Shown in pieces: positions 52,907-62,700 of a DNA stretch of 64,000 nucleotides. The notes under the pieces are model-generated. The model saw nothing but the letters and a program-made list of their open reading frames with translations. It was not told the DNA's origin and ran no database searches. The DNA is from Streptosporangium brasiliense (GTDB lineage Bacteria; Actinomycetota; Actinomycetes; Streptosporangiales; Streptosporangiaceae). Both the position numbers and the translations under genes were made by a program. The first letter of the stretch is position 1, and the number at the start of each line of letters is the position of its first letter. The stretch lies in contig NZ_JAUSRB010000003.1 of assembly GCF_030811595.1 (NCBI RefSeq), positions 1-64,000 on the forward strand, written 5' to 3'.

Positions 52907-54508
52907 ATGACGACAGTCGACGCGCCGCCCAAGGCTGGGCGGCGGGAGTGGATCGGCCTGGTCGTACTGGCCTTGCCCACCATGCTGACGACCGTGGACA
53001 TCAGCGTGCTGTTCCTCGCGCTGCCCCAGCTGGCCACCGAGCTGGGCGCCACCGGCACCGAGCAGCTGTGGATCACTGACATCTACGCCTTCCTGATCGC
53101 CGGATCCCTCATCACCATGGGGACCCTCGGCGACCGGATCGGCCGCCGCAAGGTGCTGCTGAGCGGCGCGGCGGTCTTCATCGTCGCCTCACTGCTGGCC
53201 GCCTACTCCACCTCCCCCGAGATGCTGATCTTCTCGCGCGGGCTGCTCGGCATCGCCGGAGCCACGGTGATGCCCTCGGTCATGGCGCTGATCAGCAACA
53301 TGTTCAAGGACCCCGCGCAGCTGGGCGCCGCCTACGGCATCTGGGGCGGCTCCATCATGATCGGCGTCGTGCTCGGCCCGGTGGTCGGCGGAATCCTGCT
53401 CGGCGCCTTCGGCTGGCAGTCGGTCTTCATCATGGGTGTGCCCATCATGGCGCTGCTGCTGCTGCTCGGCCCGTTCTTCCTCCCCGAGTTCCGGGCCCCG
53501 GAGGCCGGGCGGCTGGACCTGTTCAGCGTGATCCTGTCCTTCGCCTCCATCCTGCCGATCGTCTACGGCCTCAAGGAGGTGGCCAGGAACGGCTGGCAGC
53601 CGGCGGCCATCGCGGCCCTCGTGGCCGGCGTGCTGTTCACCCTGATCTTCATCGTGCGCCAGCGCAGGCTGACCAGCCCGCTGCTCGACCTGAGCCTGTT
53701 CTCCATCAAGGCGGTCCGCACAGGGCTGATCGTCGCCACGGCCATCGGTGTCATCATGGGCGGGGTCGGCCTGACGGCCGTGCTGTACATGCAGATGGTC
53801 GAGGGACTGTCACCGCTGCAGGCGGGCGCGTGGATGCTGGCTCCGACGATCCTGATGACCGTGGGCGGCATGGGGATCGCCCCGCAGATCGCCCGCAAGG
53901 TCCGTCCCGCCTTCGTCCTGGTGGTCGGCATGGTGATCGCCGCGATCGGCATGCTGGTGCTCACCCAGGTCAGCAGCGTGGGCGGGTTCACGACCCTGAT
54001 GATCGGCCTCATCATCGCCTACATCGGCGGCAGCCCGGTCGGAGGACTGACCCAGTACATGCTGATGAGCTCCGCCCCGCCGGAGAAGGCGGGATCGGTG
54101 TCGTCGGTGTCGTCGACCGGCGGCGAGCTGGGTGTCGCGCTGGGCATCGCCGTCCTGGGCAGCGTCGGCACGATCGTCTTCCGGAACGAGGTGGTCATCC
54201 CGGCCGGGGTCTCCGCCGGGGCCGCCCAGACCGCCAAGGAGAGCGTCGCCGGCGCCGTGGCCACTGCCCAGCAGCTGCCCGGCACGGTAGGCGCCGACCT
54301 GCTCGAATCCGCTCGTGAGGCCTTCACCAGCGGGCTGCACGCGGTCACCACGGTCACCGGCGTCCTCTACATCGGCCTGGCCATCCTGACCTTCGTCGGG
54401 CTCCGGCACCTGCCCCCCATGAGCGGGGCACCGGGTGCGCCGCCGACGCCGGGCGAGGCGGCACAGACCGAGCCGTCCAAGGACGACACGGTCCAGACCG
54501 TCAGCTGA
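52907..54508 (+). CDS. MFS drug exporter, DHA2 type (first)
   Basis: A 533-residue transporter of the 14-helix drug:H+ antiporter group. GTLGDRIGRRKVLLSGA is motif A between helices 2 and 3, and GATVMPSVMALISNMF and the antiporter motif C region (LGPVVGGILLGAFGW) follow. SgcB-type exporters of enediyne clusters belong to the same group. GAGAGGATG precedes the ATG. It very probably exports the finished compound and so gives resistance. A strong terminator separates it from its paralog. Confidence 0.9.
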   Translation: MTTVDAPPKAGRREWIGLVVLALPTMLTTVDISVLFLALPQLATELGATGTEQLWITDIYAFLIAGSLITMGTLGDRIGRRKVLLSGAAVFIVASLLAAYSTSPEMLIFSRGLLGIAGATVMPSVMALISNMFKDPAQLGAAYGIWGGSIMIGVVLGPVVGGILLGAFGWQSVFIMGVPIMALLLLLGPFFLPEFRAPEAGRLDLFSVILSFASILPIVYGLKEVARNGWQPAAIAALVAGVLFTLIFIVRQRRLTSPLLDLSLFSIKAVRTGLIVATAIGVIMGGVGLTAVLYMQMVEGLSPLQAGAWMLAPTILMTVGGMGIAPQIARKVRPAFVLVVGMVIAAIGMLVLTQVSSVGGFTTLMIGLIIAYIGGSPVGGLTQYMLMSSAPPEKAGSVSSVSSTGGELGVALGIAVLGSVGTIVFRNEVVIPAGVSAGAAQTAKESVAGAVATAQQLPGTVGADLLESAREAFTSGLHAVTTVTGVLYIGLAILTFVGLRHLPPMSGAPGAPPTPGEAAQTEPSKDDTVQTVS

Positions 54509-54571
54509 CCGGAGAACCCGCCGGCACGGCACCGCGGGGCCACATCGGACCAGGTGCCGACGGACCGGACC

Positions 54572-54618
54572 GACGACAGGTTCCCGCTCCCGGAAAAGGG
54601 GGGCGGGAACCTGTCGTC
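54572..54618. terminator. 16-bp stem terminator between the two exporters
   Basis: GACGACAGGTTCCCGC (54572-54587) pairs with GCGGGAACCTGTCGTC (54603-54618). Partial read-through could set unequal levels of the two exporters, as no separate promoter for the second is obvious. Confidence 0.85.
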
Positions 54619-54707
54619 ATCGGCCCCGGGCGCCGGCGCGGGCAGGTAACCCCGCCTGGGCCGCCTGCCCGGACCCACCTGTGAGAGGCCGGAATCGGGA
54701 GGACCTG

Positions 54708-56312
54708 ATGGACGCCGACCGGACGACCGGGCCAGGACCGCGGGCCGGGCGACGGGAGTGGACCGGGCTGGCCGTACTGGCCCTGCCCACCCTGCTGGTC
54801 TCCCTCGACGTGTTCGTGATGCTGCTGGCGCTGCCGCACCTGAGCAGGGACCTGGGAGCCGGCAGCACCCAGCAGCTGTGGATCACCGACATCTACGCGT
54901 TCATGCTCGCCGGATTCCTGATCACCATGGGGACTCTCGGCGACCGGATCGGCCGCCGCAGGCTGCTGCTGGGCGGCGCGGCCGTGTTCGGCCTCGCCTC
55001 GGTGCTGGCCGCCTACTCCACCTCCCCGGAGATGCTGATCGCCGCCCGCGCGCTGCTCGGGGTCGCCGGGGCGACCCTGGCCCCCTCGACCCTGGCACTG
55101 ATCAGCAACATGTTCCACGACCCCCGGCAGCGGGGCCTGGCCATCGGGGTGTGGCTGACCTGCTTCATGGGCGGCGCCGCCATCGGCCCGATCGTCGGCG
55201 GCGCGATGCTGGAGACCTTCTGGTGGGGCGCGGCGTTCCTGATCGGGGTGCCCGCCATGGTGCTGCTGCTGGTGCTCGGGCCGCTGCTGCTGCCCGAATA
55301 CCGCACCCCGCAGGCCGGCCGGCTGGACCTGGCCAGCGTCGCGCTGTCCCTGGCCGCGACCCTGCCGATCGTCTACGGCCTCAAGGAGCTCGCCAGGAAC
55401 GGCTGGCAGCCGTTGCCCGTCGCCGCGGTCGCGGTCGGCCTCGCCGTCGGCGTGGTCTTCACCCGCCGGCAGCGTGGACTGGCCGATCCGCTGCTGGACC
55501 TGCGTCTGTTCGCCAACCGCACCTTCAGCGCCGCACTGGGCACAATGCTGTTCGGCATCATGCTGACCAGTGCGATCATGCTGTTCATCACCCAGCACCT
55601 CCAGCTGGTCGACGGCCTGTCACCCCTGCAGACGGGCCTGTGGATGCTCCCCACCGTCGCCGCGAACACCGCGAGCTTCCTGCTGTCGCCGCTCCTGGCC
55701 CGCCGGATCCGCCCCGCCTACCTCATCGGAGCCGGCCTGGCCGTGTCGGTGGCCGGCCTGCTGCTGCTCACCCGGGCCGGCGCGGCCTCCGGACCCGCGG
55801 TCCTGGCGGCGGGCTTCGCCCTCAGCAACCTCGGCGCCGGCCCGCTGCTGACCCTGGGCACCAACCTGGTCGTCGGATCCGCCCCGCCCGGCAGAGCCGG
55901 ATCGGCTGCGGCCATGAACGAGACGAGTGCGGAGTTCGGCTTCGCGCTCGGCATCGCCGTACTGGGCAGCGTCGGCACCGCCGTGTACCGCCACCACATC
56001 GCCGCCGGCATCCCCGCCGGCATACCGGCCCCGGCCGCCCAGGCGGCCCGTGACACGCTCGCCGGCGCCGCGACCGCGGCCCAGCACCTGCCCGGCCGGC
56101 TCCAGGCGGCGCTGCTCGCCCCCGCCCGCGAGGCCTTCACCAGCGGGCTGCACGCCGTCGCGATCCTCAGTGCCGTGCTCCTGGCCGGCGTCGCGATCCT
56201 CGCCGTGACCCTGCTCCGGCACGTGCGCCCCAGCGCTCAGAACCACCCCGACCAGCCTGGCGACGCCCCGGAGGCGGCAGCCGGTGCCGTCCCCCAGGGA
56301 GCCTCCAACTGA
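54708..56312 (+). CDS. MFS drug exporter, DHA2 type (second)
   Basis: A 534-residue paralog of the exporter upstream, alike through most of its length (GRREWTGLAVLALPTLLVSL; GTLGDRIGRRRLLLGGA; LPIVYGLKELARNGWQP; the end AREAFTSGLHAV). They arose by tandem duplication. The ATG at 54708 follows GGGAGGACCTG; an open frame further upstream crosses the terminator and is not used. It may have a different specificity (for example product against adduct or shunt) or act as a backup. Confidence 0.9.
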   Translation: MDADRTTGPGPRAGRREWTGLAVLALPTLLVSLDVFVMLLALPHLSRDLGAGSTQQLWITDIYAFMLAGFLITMGTLGDRIGRRRLLLGGAAVFGLASVLAAYSTSPEMLIAARALLGVAGATLAPSTLALISNMFHDPRQRGLAIGVWLTCFMGGAAIGPIVGGAMLETFWWGAAFLIGVPAMVLLLVLGPLLLPEYRTPQAGRLDLASVALSLAATLPIVYGLKELARNGWQPLPVAAVAVGLAVGVVFTRRQRGLADPLLDLRLFANRTFSAALGTMLFGIMLTSAIMLFITQHLQLVDGLSPLQTGLWMLPTVAANTASFLLSPLLARRIRPAYLIGAGLAVSVAGLLLLTRAGAASGPAVLAAGFALSNLGAGPLLTLGTNLVVGSAPPGRAGSAAAMNETSAEFGFALGIAVLGSVGTAVYRHHIAAGIPAGIPAPAAQAARDTLAGAATAAQHLPGRLQAALLAPAREAFTSGLHAVAILSAVLLAGVAILAVTLLRHVRPSAQNHPDQPGDAPEAAAGAVPQGASN

Positions 56313-56316
56313 AACG

Positions 56317-56343
56317 AGCGTGCCGGCCGTCGGCCGGCACGCT
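56317..56343. terminator. 27-nt palindromic terminator
   Basis: AGCGTGCCGGCCG-T-CGGCCGGCACGCT, perfect 13-bp arms, directly after the second exporter and facing the convergent halogenase gene. Confidence 0.85.
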
Positions 56344-56394
56344 GTGTGCGCACGCTGTGGAGGTCCGGCCGGGGCCGGGCGGTCGGGCGGGGGA

Positions 56395-57885
56395 TCAGGC
56401 TGCCGGCCACGTCCAGTGCATGCCGTCAAGGGAGGGGATGAGACCGCCTGGGCGCACCGGGGTCTGCTCGTCGGCGTTCTCACCGATGACGGCCTGCACC
56501 TGGATCCGGGCGCCGGCCTTGACGACGGAGCGGGCCAGCGAGGCCTGCAGCAGGTTGCGGTCCTCTCCCTCGACGTGCACCGGACGCTGGACGATCTGCG
56601 ACAGCTCCTCGAAGGCGGAGGCCCGCTCGGTGAGGTAGGAGCCGGCGTCGACGAGCGCTCCCTCGTTCGAGGCGCCGCCGCCGACGAGCTCCACGAAGGA
56701 CTCCAGCTCGGACGCGGTGTTGTTGGTGACCTTCTTGGCGTTCCAGAAGTAGGAGTCCTCGTGCTGGTGCATGTCGTAGAAGGCGACGAGGAAATCGTGG
56801 AAGAGCGCGTACTCCTTGCGGTAACGGGCCTCGTACTCCTCGAAGGCGGCCGTCTCCTGGGTCTGGTCGCGCAGGGAGGTGTTGATGGAGCGGGCGGCCA
56901 TCATGGCGCTGTAGGTCGCCAGGTGCACCCCGGAGGAGAAGACCGGGTCGATGAAGCAGGCCGCGTCACCGGTCAGGACCATGCCGGGCCGCCAGAACGC
57001 CTCCTTGCTGTAGGAGTAGTCCTTGCGGATGCGGATCTCGCCGTAGGGCCCGTCCGTGACGCGCTGGGCGTCGGCCAGGTATTCGGCGATCAGCGGGCAT
57101 TCGTCGATCAGCTTGCTCAGCGCCTTCTCCCGGTCGCCCTGGACCCGTTCGAGTTCGGCCTGGCGCACGACCGCGCCGACGCTGGTGAGCTCGTCGGTGA
57201 GCGGGATGTACCAGAACCAGCCGGAGTCGAAGGCCGCGGCCAGGATGTTGCCCTGGTTGGGGGCGGGCAGTCGCTTGCCGCCGGTGTAGTAGCCGAACAG
57301 CGCGATGTTGCGGAAGAACTCCGAGTAGAGCCGCTTGCCGCCGACCCTCTGATGGATGCGGCTCTTGTGCCCGGAGGCGTCGACGAGGTAGCGGCTGCGG
57401 GCGGTGTGCCGCACGCCGTCGGCGTCGGTGAAGTGCACACCGCACACCCGTCCGTCGTCCTCGACGACGTCGGTGACCGATGTCCGCTCGCGCACCTCGA
57501 CGCCCTTGCGGCGGGCGTTGTCGAGGAGGATCTGGTCGAACTTCATCCGTTCGACCTGGTAGGCGGTCGAGGCCTCGGTGCTGAACTTGGAGGAGATGGA
57601 GAAGGAGAAGGTCCATGGCTCGGGATTGCTGCCCCACCGGAAGGTGCCGCCCCGTTTGGGCATGAATCCGGCTTCCCGCAGTTCCTCCGACACGCCGAGG
57701 AGCTGGCAGATTCCGTGCACGGTCGAGGGGAGCAACGACTCCCCGATCTGGTAGCGGGGGAACTGTTCTTTCTCCAGGAGCAGGACGTTGTGTCCCTGCA
57801 TCGCCACGAGCGCCGCGGTCGTCGAGCCCGCGGGGCCGCCGCCGACCACGATGACGTCGTATTCAAGGGCGTTCTCAGCACTCAC
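56395..57885 (-). CDS. FADH2-dependent halogenase (SgcC3-like)
   Basis: A 496-residue flavin halogenase of the carrier-protein-dependent kind. VIVVGGGPAGSTTAALVAMQ is the FAD site, QFPRYQIGESLLPS the family motif after it, DSGWFWYIPL carries the WxWxIP halogenase signature, and VLTGDAACFIDPVFSSGVHL is the FAD tail. It is very like SgcC3, which chlorinates PCP-bound beta-tyrosine. The GTG at 57885 lies 9 nt after AAGGAG; the longer open frame is Arg/Gly-rich. It is the third gene of an NRPS-aminomutase-halogenase run, 196 bp behind the aminomutase. A flavin reductase must be supplied from elsewhere. Confidence 0.92.
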   Translation of the reverse strand: MSAENALEYDVIVVGGGPAGSTTAALVAMQGHNVLLLEKEQFPRYQIGESLLPSTVHGICQLLGVSEELREAGFMPKRGGTFRWGSNPEPWTFSFSISSKFSTEASTAYQVERMKFDQILLDNARRKGVEVRERTSVTDVVEDDGRVCGVHFTDADGVRHTARSRYLVDASGHKSRIHQRVGGKRLYSEFFRNIALFGYYTGGKRLPAPNQGNILAAAFDSGWFWYIPLTDELTSVGAVVRQAELERVQGDREKALSKLIDECPLIAEYLADAQRVTDGPYGEIRIRKDYSYSKEAFWRPGMVLTGDAACFIDPVFSSGVHLATYSAMMAARSINTSLRDQTQETAAFEEYEARYRKEYALFHDFLVAFYDMHQHEDSYFWNAKKVTNNTASELESFVELVGGGASNEGALVDAGSYLTERASAFEELSQIVQRPVHVEGEDRNLLQASLARSVVKAGARIQVQAVIGENADEQTPVRPGGLIPSLDGMHWTWPAA

Positions 57886-58019
57886 GTTCACGTTCTCCTT
57901 CACAAGGCACGCCGCCCGGCCCGAGCGGACGTGTGGTGATTCCCCGTCAGCCTCCTCGCCGCCGGCGGCACCGGGCCGGCCCTGGGACCACCGGATGATC
58001 CGGCGGCCCCGGGGCGCCG

Positions 58020-58040
58020 GCCCGGCCCCGTGGGCCGGGC
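58020..58040. terminator. Intercistronic hairpin between aminomutase and halogenase
   Basis: GCCCGGCCC-CGT-GGGCCGGGC, with a second palindrome CCGGATGATCCGG at 57991-58003. Possibly an attenuator or RNA-stability element inside the operon. Confidence 0.5.
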
Positions 58041-58081
58041 GTCGATGGGGCATGGAAGTTCAGGACCGGCCGCGCCTGGGG

Positions 58082-59719
58082 TCAGCGCAGCTCGACGCCA
58101 CAGTCCACGACGGCCTGGAGCACCTCACCGCGCGCCAGGGCCGCGGCCACCGTCTCGATGTCGTCGGCCATGTAACGGTCCTTGTCCAGCGTCGGCACCA
58201 GCGAGCGCACCTTGTCGTAGACAGCCTTGGCGGCCGGGCTCAGCCCCTCGTAGCGCCCGGAGACGTCCACCGCCTGGGCCGCGGCGAGGAACTCCACCGC
58301 GAGGATCTTCTCGTTGTTCTGCAGGACCCTGCGCGCGTTACGCGCCGAGATCAGGCCCATGCTGACGATGTCCTGGTTGTCGCCGTTGGAGGGCACGCTC
58401 TGCGTGCTGGCCGGGCCGATGGTCCGGTTCTCCGCTATCAGCGCCGTCGCCGGGTACTGCGCACCGGCGAATCCGCTGTTGAGACCGGGGTCGCCCATGA
58501 CGAGGAACTCCGGAAGGCCGTAGCTGAGGTGCCGGTTCAGCAGCCGGTTGGTCCGCCGCTCGGACAGGACGCCGAGCTGGGTGAGCGCGATCGTCACGAA
58601 GTCCATCGCGAACGCGATCGGCTGACCGTGGAAGTTGGCGCCGTGGAAGATCTCCTGCCCCTCGAAGAACAGCGGGTTGTCGTTGGAGGAGTTGAGTTCG
58701 ATCTCCAGCTTCGTCACCGCGTGGTAGAGGGTGTCGCGGACGGCCCCGAGGACCTGCGGGATGGCCCGCAGCGAGTAGGCCTTCTGCAGGTAGTGCGGCG
58801 TCCGCTGCACGGTCTGGCCGTTCTGCCTGCTCTCCTGCACCTGCTGGCGCAGGTCGGCGTGCTCCACGGTCAGCTCGCTGCCCCGCATCAGCTCGCGCAT
58901 GTTGGCGGCGCTGTCGATCTGGCCGGCGTGCGGGCGGGCGATGTCGTGCCCCTCGGGACGGAAGGGACTGGTCGAGCCCTGCAGCGTCTCGATCACCAGC
59001 GCCGCGACGATCTCGGCCTGCCGCACCTGGGTCAGGGCCCGGCCGACGACGAGGGAGCCCAGCCCGGTCATCGCGGACGTGCCGTTGATCAGCGCGAGCC
59101 CCTCCTTGAAGCGCAGCTCCAGCGGCTCGATGCCGAACTCACTGAGAACCTCGGCGGTCTTGACCCGCTTGCCGTCACGCAGGACGTAGCCCTCGCCGAT
59201 CACCGTGCTCGCGATGTGCGCCAGCGGGGCCAGGTCGCCGCTGGCGCCCAGCGAGCCGATCTCCGGGATGGCCGGGATGATCCCCAGGTTGAGGTAGAGC
59301 GCCAGGCGCTCCAGCACCTGCGGCCGCACGGCGGAGTACCCCTTGGCCAGGGCGTTCAGCCGGGTGGCGAGGATCGCTCTGGCCTCGTCCTCGGCGAACA
59401 GCGGGCCCACGCCGGCGCTGTGGCTGCGCACGAGGTTGGTCTGCAGCTCCACCTCCTTGGCGGTGCCCACCAGCATGTAGATCATCTCGCCGAAGCCGGT
59501 GGTGACTCCGTAGATGGGGATGTCCTCGCGGGCGATGTCCTCGAAGACCTGCCGGCTCCTGGCGGCCGCGGCCAGGGCACCCGGCGTGAGCTTGCAGGGC
59601 GCCCGGTCCTCGGCGATCCGCCGGACACCGGCGATATTCAGGCTCTCGCCGTCGATGTCAACCGACACGTCGACCTGGACCGCCTCGGTCTTGACCACTT
59701 CGGTCTCGACTAGAGTCAA
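58082..59719 (-). CDS. MIO-dependent tyrosine aminomutase (SgcC4-like)
   Basis: A 545-residue member of the ammonia-lyase/aminomutase family. The MIO cofactor forms from Ala-Ser-Gly in IGSLGASGDLAPL (about residues 159-161). The catalytic Tyr is in IYGVTTGFGEMIYM, and NRHLSYGLPEFLV and TQSVPSNGDNQD are conserved. The GFGEMIYM word and the overall match are those of SgcC4-type tyrosine 2,3-aminomutases rather than histidine lyases. It makes beta-tyrosine for loading on a PCP. Start choice: TTG at 59719 lies 8 nt after AAGGAG, while the GTG at 59728 touches that site. The NRPS gene ends 37 bp upstream, so they are co-transcribed. Confidence 0.9.
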   Translation of the reverse strand: MTLVETEVVKTEAVQVDVSVDIDGESLNIAGVRRIAEDRAPCKLTPGALAAAARSRQVFEDIAREDIPIYGVTTGFGEMIYMLVGTAKEVELQTNLVRSHSAGVGPLFAEDEARAILATRLNALAKGYSAVRPQVLERLALYLNLGIIPAIPEIGSLGASGDLAPLAHIASTVIGEGYVLRDGKRVKTAEVLSEFGIEPLELRFKEGLALINGTSAMTGLGSLVVGRALTQVRQAEIVAALVIETLQGSTSPFRPEGHDIARPHAGQIDSAANMRELMRGSELTVEHADLRQQVQESRQNGQTVQRTPHYLQKAYSLRAIPQVLGAVRDTLYHAVTKLEIELNSSNDNPLFFEGQEIFHGANFHGQPIAFAMDFVTIALTQLGVLSERRTNRLLNRHLSYGLPEFLVMGDPGLNSGFAGAQYPATALIAENRTIGPASTQSVPSNGDNQDIVSMGLISARNARRVLQNNEKILAVEFLAAAQAVDVSGRYEGLSPAAKAVYDKVRSLVPTLDKDRYMADDIETVAAALARGEVLQAVVDCGVELR

Positions 59720-59756
59720 TTCCCTCACTCCTTCATGGCCTTGCTAACGGCTGTCG

Positions 59757-62700
59757 TCAAAGGCTTGCGTTTGGCACAGGGTCGGACGTCGTCGTCGGAC
59801 TGTTCCTCACTGCCGACTCGACCAGGGCGGAGAGACCGGCCAGCGAGGGGTTGGCGAAGCATTCCCGCAGCGACAGCTGGACCCCGAACCGCTCGTGGAT
59901 CAGCGTGATCAGCAGGGGTATCAGCAGGGAATGCCCACCCACCGCGAAGAGGGTGTCCTCGGTGCTGAGCTGGTCGGTGCCCAGCAGCTCCGACCAGATC
60001 TCCGCCATGCGCCTCTCCGCCCAGGTGCGCGGCATCGGGGCGTCCTTGGCCGGGAGCGGGCCCGGATCGGGGAGCCGGCGTCGATCGACCTTGCCGGCGA
60101 GGTTGCGCGGGAGCCGATCGTTCATGATCATGAACGACGCGGGTAGCGTCAGCTTGCCGAACCGCCGGCGCAGGTGAGCGCGCCACACCTCCGGGGAGCC
60201 CGCGGCGTCCCCGGACGGCGTGCGCTGCGGCACGACATAGACCATCAGGCGGGTGACCAGCCCCTCCTTGTTGGTGAGGGCGGCCACCGCACACTCGGTG
60301 ACCGAGTCGTGAGCGGCCAGCGCCGCTTCGACGTCGGTGAGCTCCACCCGGTTGCCGAGGAGCTTGACCTGGAAATCCTTACGCCCGCGGAACTCCAGCA
60401 GGCCGTCCCAGCGCCTGCGCCCGAGATCCCCGGTCCGGTAACAGCCGCCGGGCTCGGCACCGGAGGCCTCCAGCCCGCGCACCGGCAGGAAGGCCGGGCC
60501 GACGCCGGCCCCGGCGCCGATGTAGCCCGGCGTGACGTACGGGGTGAGGATGACGATCTCCCCGGTGACCCCCGCCGGACAGGGCCGGTCCAGCTCGTCC
60601 AGCACCAGGACCTGCCGGCCGGGAATGGAACGGCCGATCGGCACCGTCCCGTGCACAGGAGCACTGATCTCGTGCCAGGTCGCCGCGATCGTCTCGGTGG
60701 GGCCGTAGGCGTTGATCAGCCGGGTGAAGGGCAGGGCCGCGCGCAGCCCGTTCGCCAACTCCTCCGGCAGCGCCTCCCCCATCAGCAGGAGATGGTCGAG
60801 CGCGGCGAGCCGCCCGGCCGAGTCCTCGCTGGTGACCAGCGCGAGGATCTCCTTGGCGAAGCTGGGGACCGTCTCGATGAGCGTGATCTGCTCATCGGCG
60901 AGCCAGTCGACCAGTTTCTCAGGGTTCATCCTGATCCGTTCGGGGACCGGGCAGAGCGTCCCTCCCGAGACGAGGGTCGCGAAGACCTCGCACAGCGCCG
61001 GGTCGTGCTCCGGAGCCACCCACTGCGCGACCCGGGAACCGGGGCCGATGCCGAACTCCGCGGCCAGCCAGGTGACGAACTGGGCGAAGGCGCCGTGCGT
61101 CTGCGAGATCCCCTTCGGCCTGCCGGTCGACCCCGAGGTGTAGGCGACGTAGGCCCATTCGCCCAGCCCGCTCCCCGGCGGGGTCGGCGGGACCGGGAGG
61201 GCCTCGGACCGGTCCGGGGCCGAGAGGTCCAGGACGCGGCCGCCGAGCTCGTCCCGGTACCAGGTGCTCAGCTCGTCGCCGGCCGTCTCCTCGTCGAGCA
61301 CGAGGCAGGTGGGCCGCAGGTCCTGCAGCACCGCCTTGCCGCGTTCCCCGGCGTCGGCCGTGCCGAACCAGACCAGGTGCGCGCCGGCGCCGAGCACCCC
61401 GAGCAGCGCGGCGATCTGGCGGACCCCCCGCGGCAGCCGCACCGCGACGGCCTGGCCCTCGACGGTGCCGAGCGCACGCAGGGAGGCGGTGATCGACGCC
61501 GCCTGCCCGACCAGGTCACGATAGGTGACGGTGGTGCCCTGCCAGGCGATCGCGACCGCCTCCGGATGCCGCTCGGCGTGCCTGCGCACCAGCTCGTGCA
61601 CCGGCCACTCGGCCGGGGCGGCGCCGGTGATGTGGTCGGCCTCGCCCACTGCCGCCCGGATGCGCTCCTCATCCTCCAGGGGCAGCGCCCCCACCGGCAG
61701 GTCGGGCGTCGCCAGCGCCGCGGCCAGCAGCGTGTGGAGCTGATCGAGGATGGCGCGGGCGGATGAGCGCTCGAACAGGCCGGCGCGGTACTCCAGGGAC
61801 CCGGTGACCGAGGAGTGCGTGCTGCCCACGGTGAGCGTGAGGTCGGCTCTGGCCGCGCGGCCGTCGACCGGCCGGCGCCGCACCTGGGCGCCGGCCAGCC
61901 GGAGCTCGGACTCGGGCGCCTGCGGGGACACGAACATGGCGTCGCAGAGCGGGATCCGGCGGGGGTCCCGCTCGACCTTCAGCGCCCGGACCAGGTGGGC
62001 GAAGGGCAGCTGCCGGTGGGCGGAGGCGCCCTCCGCCAGTTGCGCCACCCCGGCGACCAGCTCGCGGAAGGTGGGAGCCTGCGAGACGTCGGCGCAGAGC
62101 ACCAGGAGGTTGTGGAAGGGGCCGATGAGCGCGTCGGCTCCGGAGTCCGGCCGCACCGTCGCCGGCACGCCCACGGCGATACGGTCCTCGCCGCTGTAGC
62201 GGTGCAGCAGGCACTGGAACCCCGCGAGCAGGACGACCCATGGGCTCGTCCCCGCCGCCCGGGCCAGTCCGGCCAGCGAACGGCCGAAATCCTCGCCCCA
62301 GTCGAACGACACGGCGCCACCGTGGAAGGACGGCTCCGCGGGGCGGGCCCGGTCCGTCGGCAGGTCCAGTGGGGGCGGCGGCGGCGTCAGCCTCGCGATC
62401 CACCACTCCAGCAGCTCCGGCGCGCTCTCCTGCGCGCGCTGCTCGCGCGCGTAGTCGGCGTACTGCGAGGCGAGGGCGGGCAGCGCGGCAGGCCTGCCGG
62501 AATCCTCCGCCGCGTAGCCCGCGGAGAGATCCTCCACCAGGACGGACACCGACCGGTCATCGGCGACGGCCTGATGCAGCGCGAGCAGCAGAACGTGCTC
62601 GGTGACGCTCAGCCGCACGACGGCCGACCGGACCGGCGGTCCCGCGGCGAGGTCGAACGGCGTGTCGGCCCAGTCCGCGCAGAAGCGGTCGAGCTGCGTC

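Noticed and set aside
58082-59719. Histidine ammonia-lyase for the MIO enzyme (attractive because of OvoA)
   Set aside because: The GFGEMIYM active-site word and the halogenase/PCP context match tyrosine aminomutases of the SgcC4 type.
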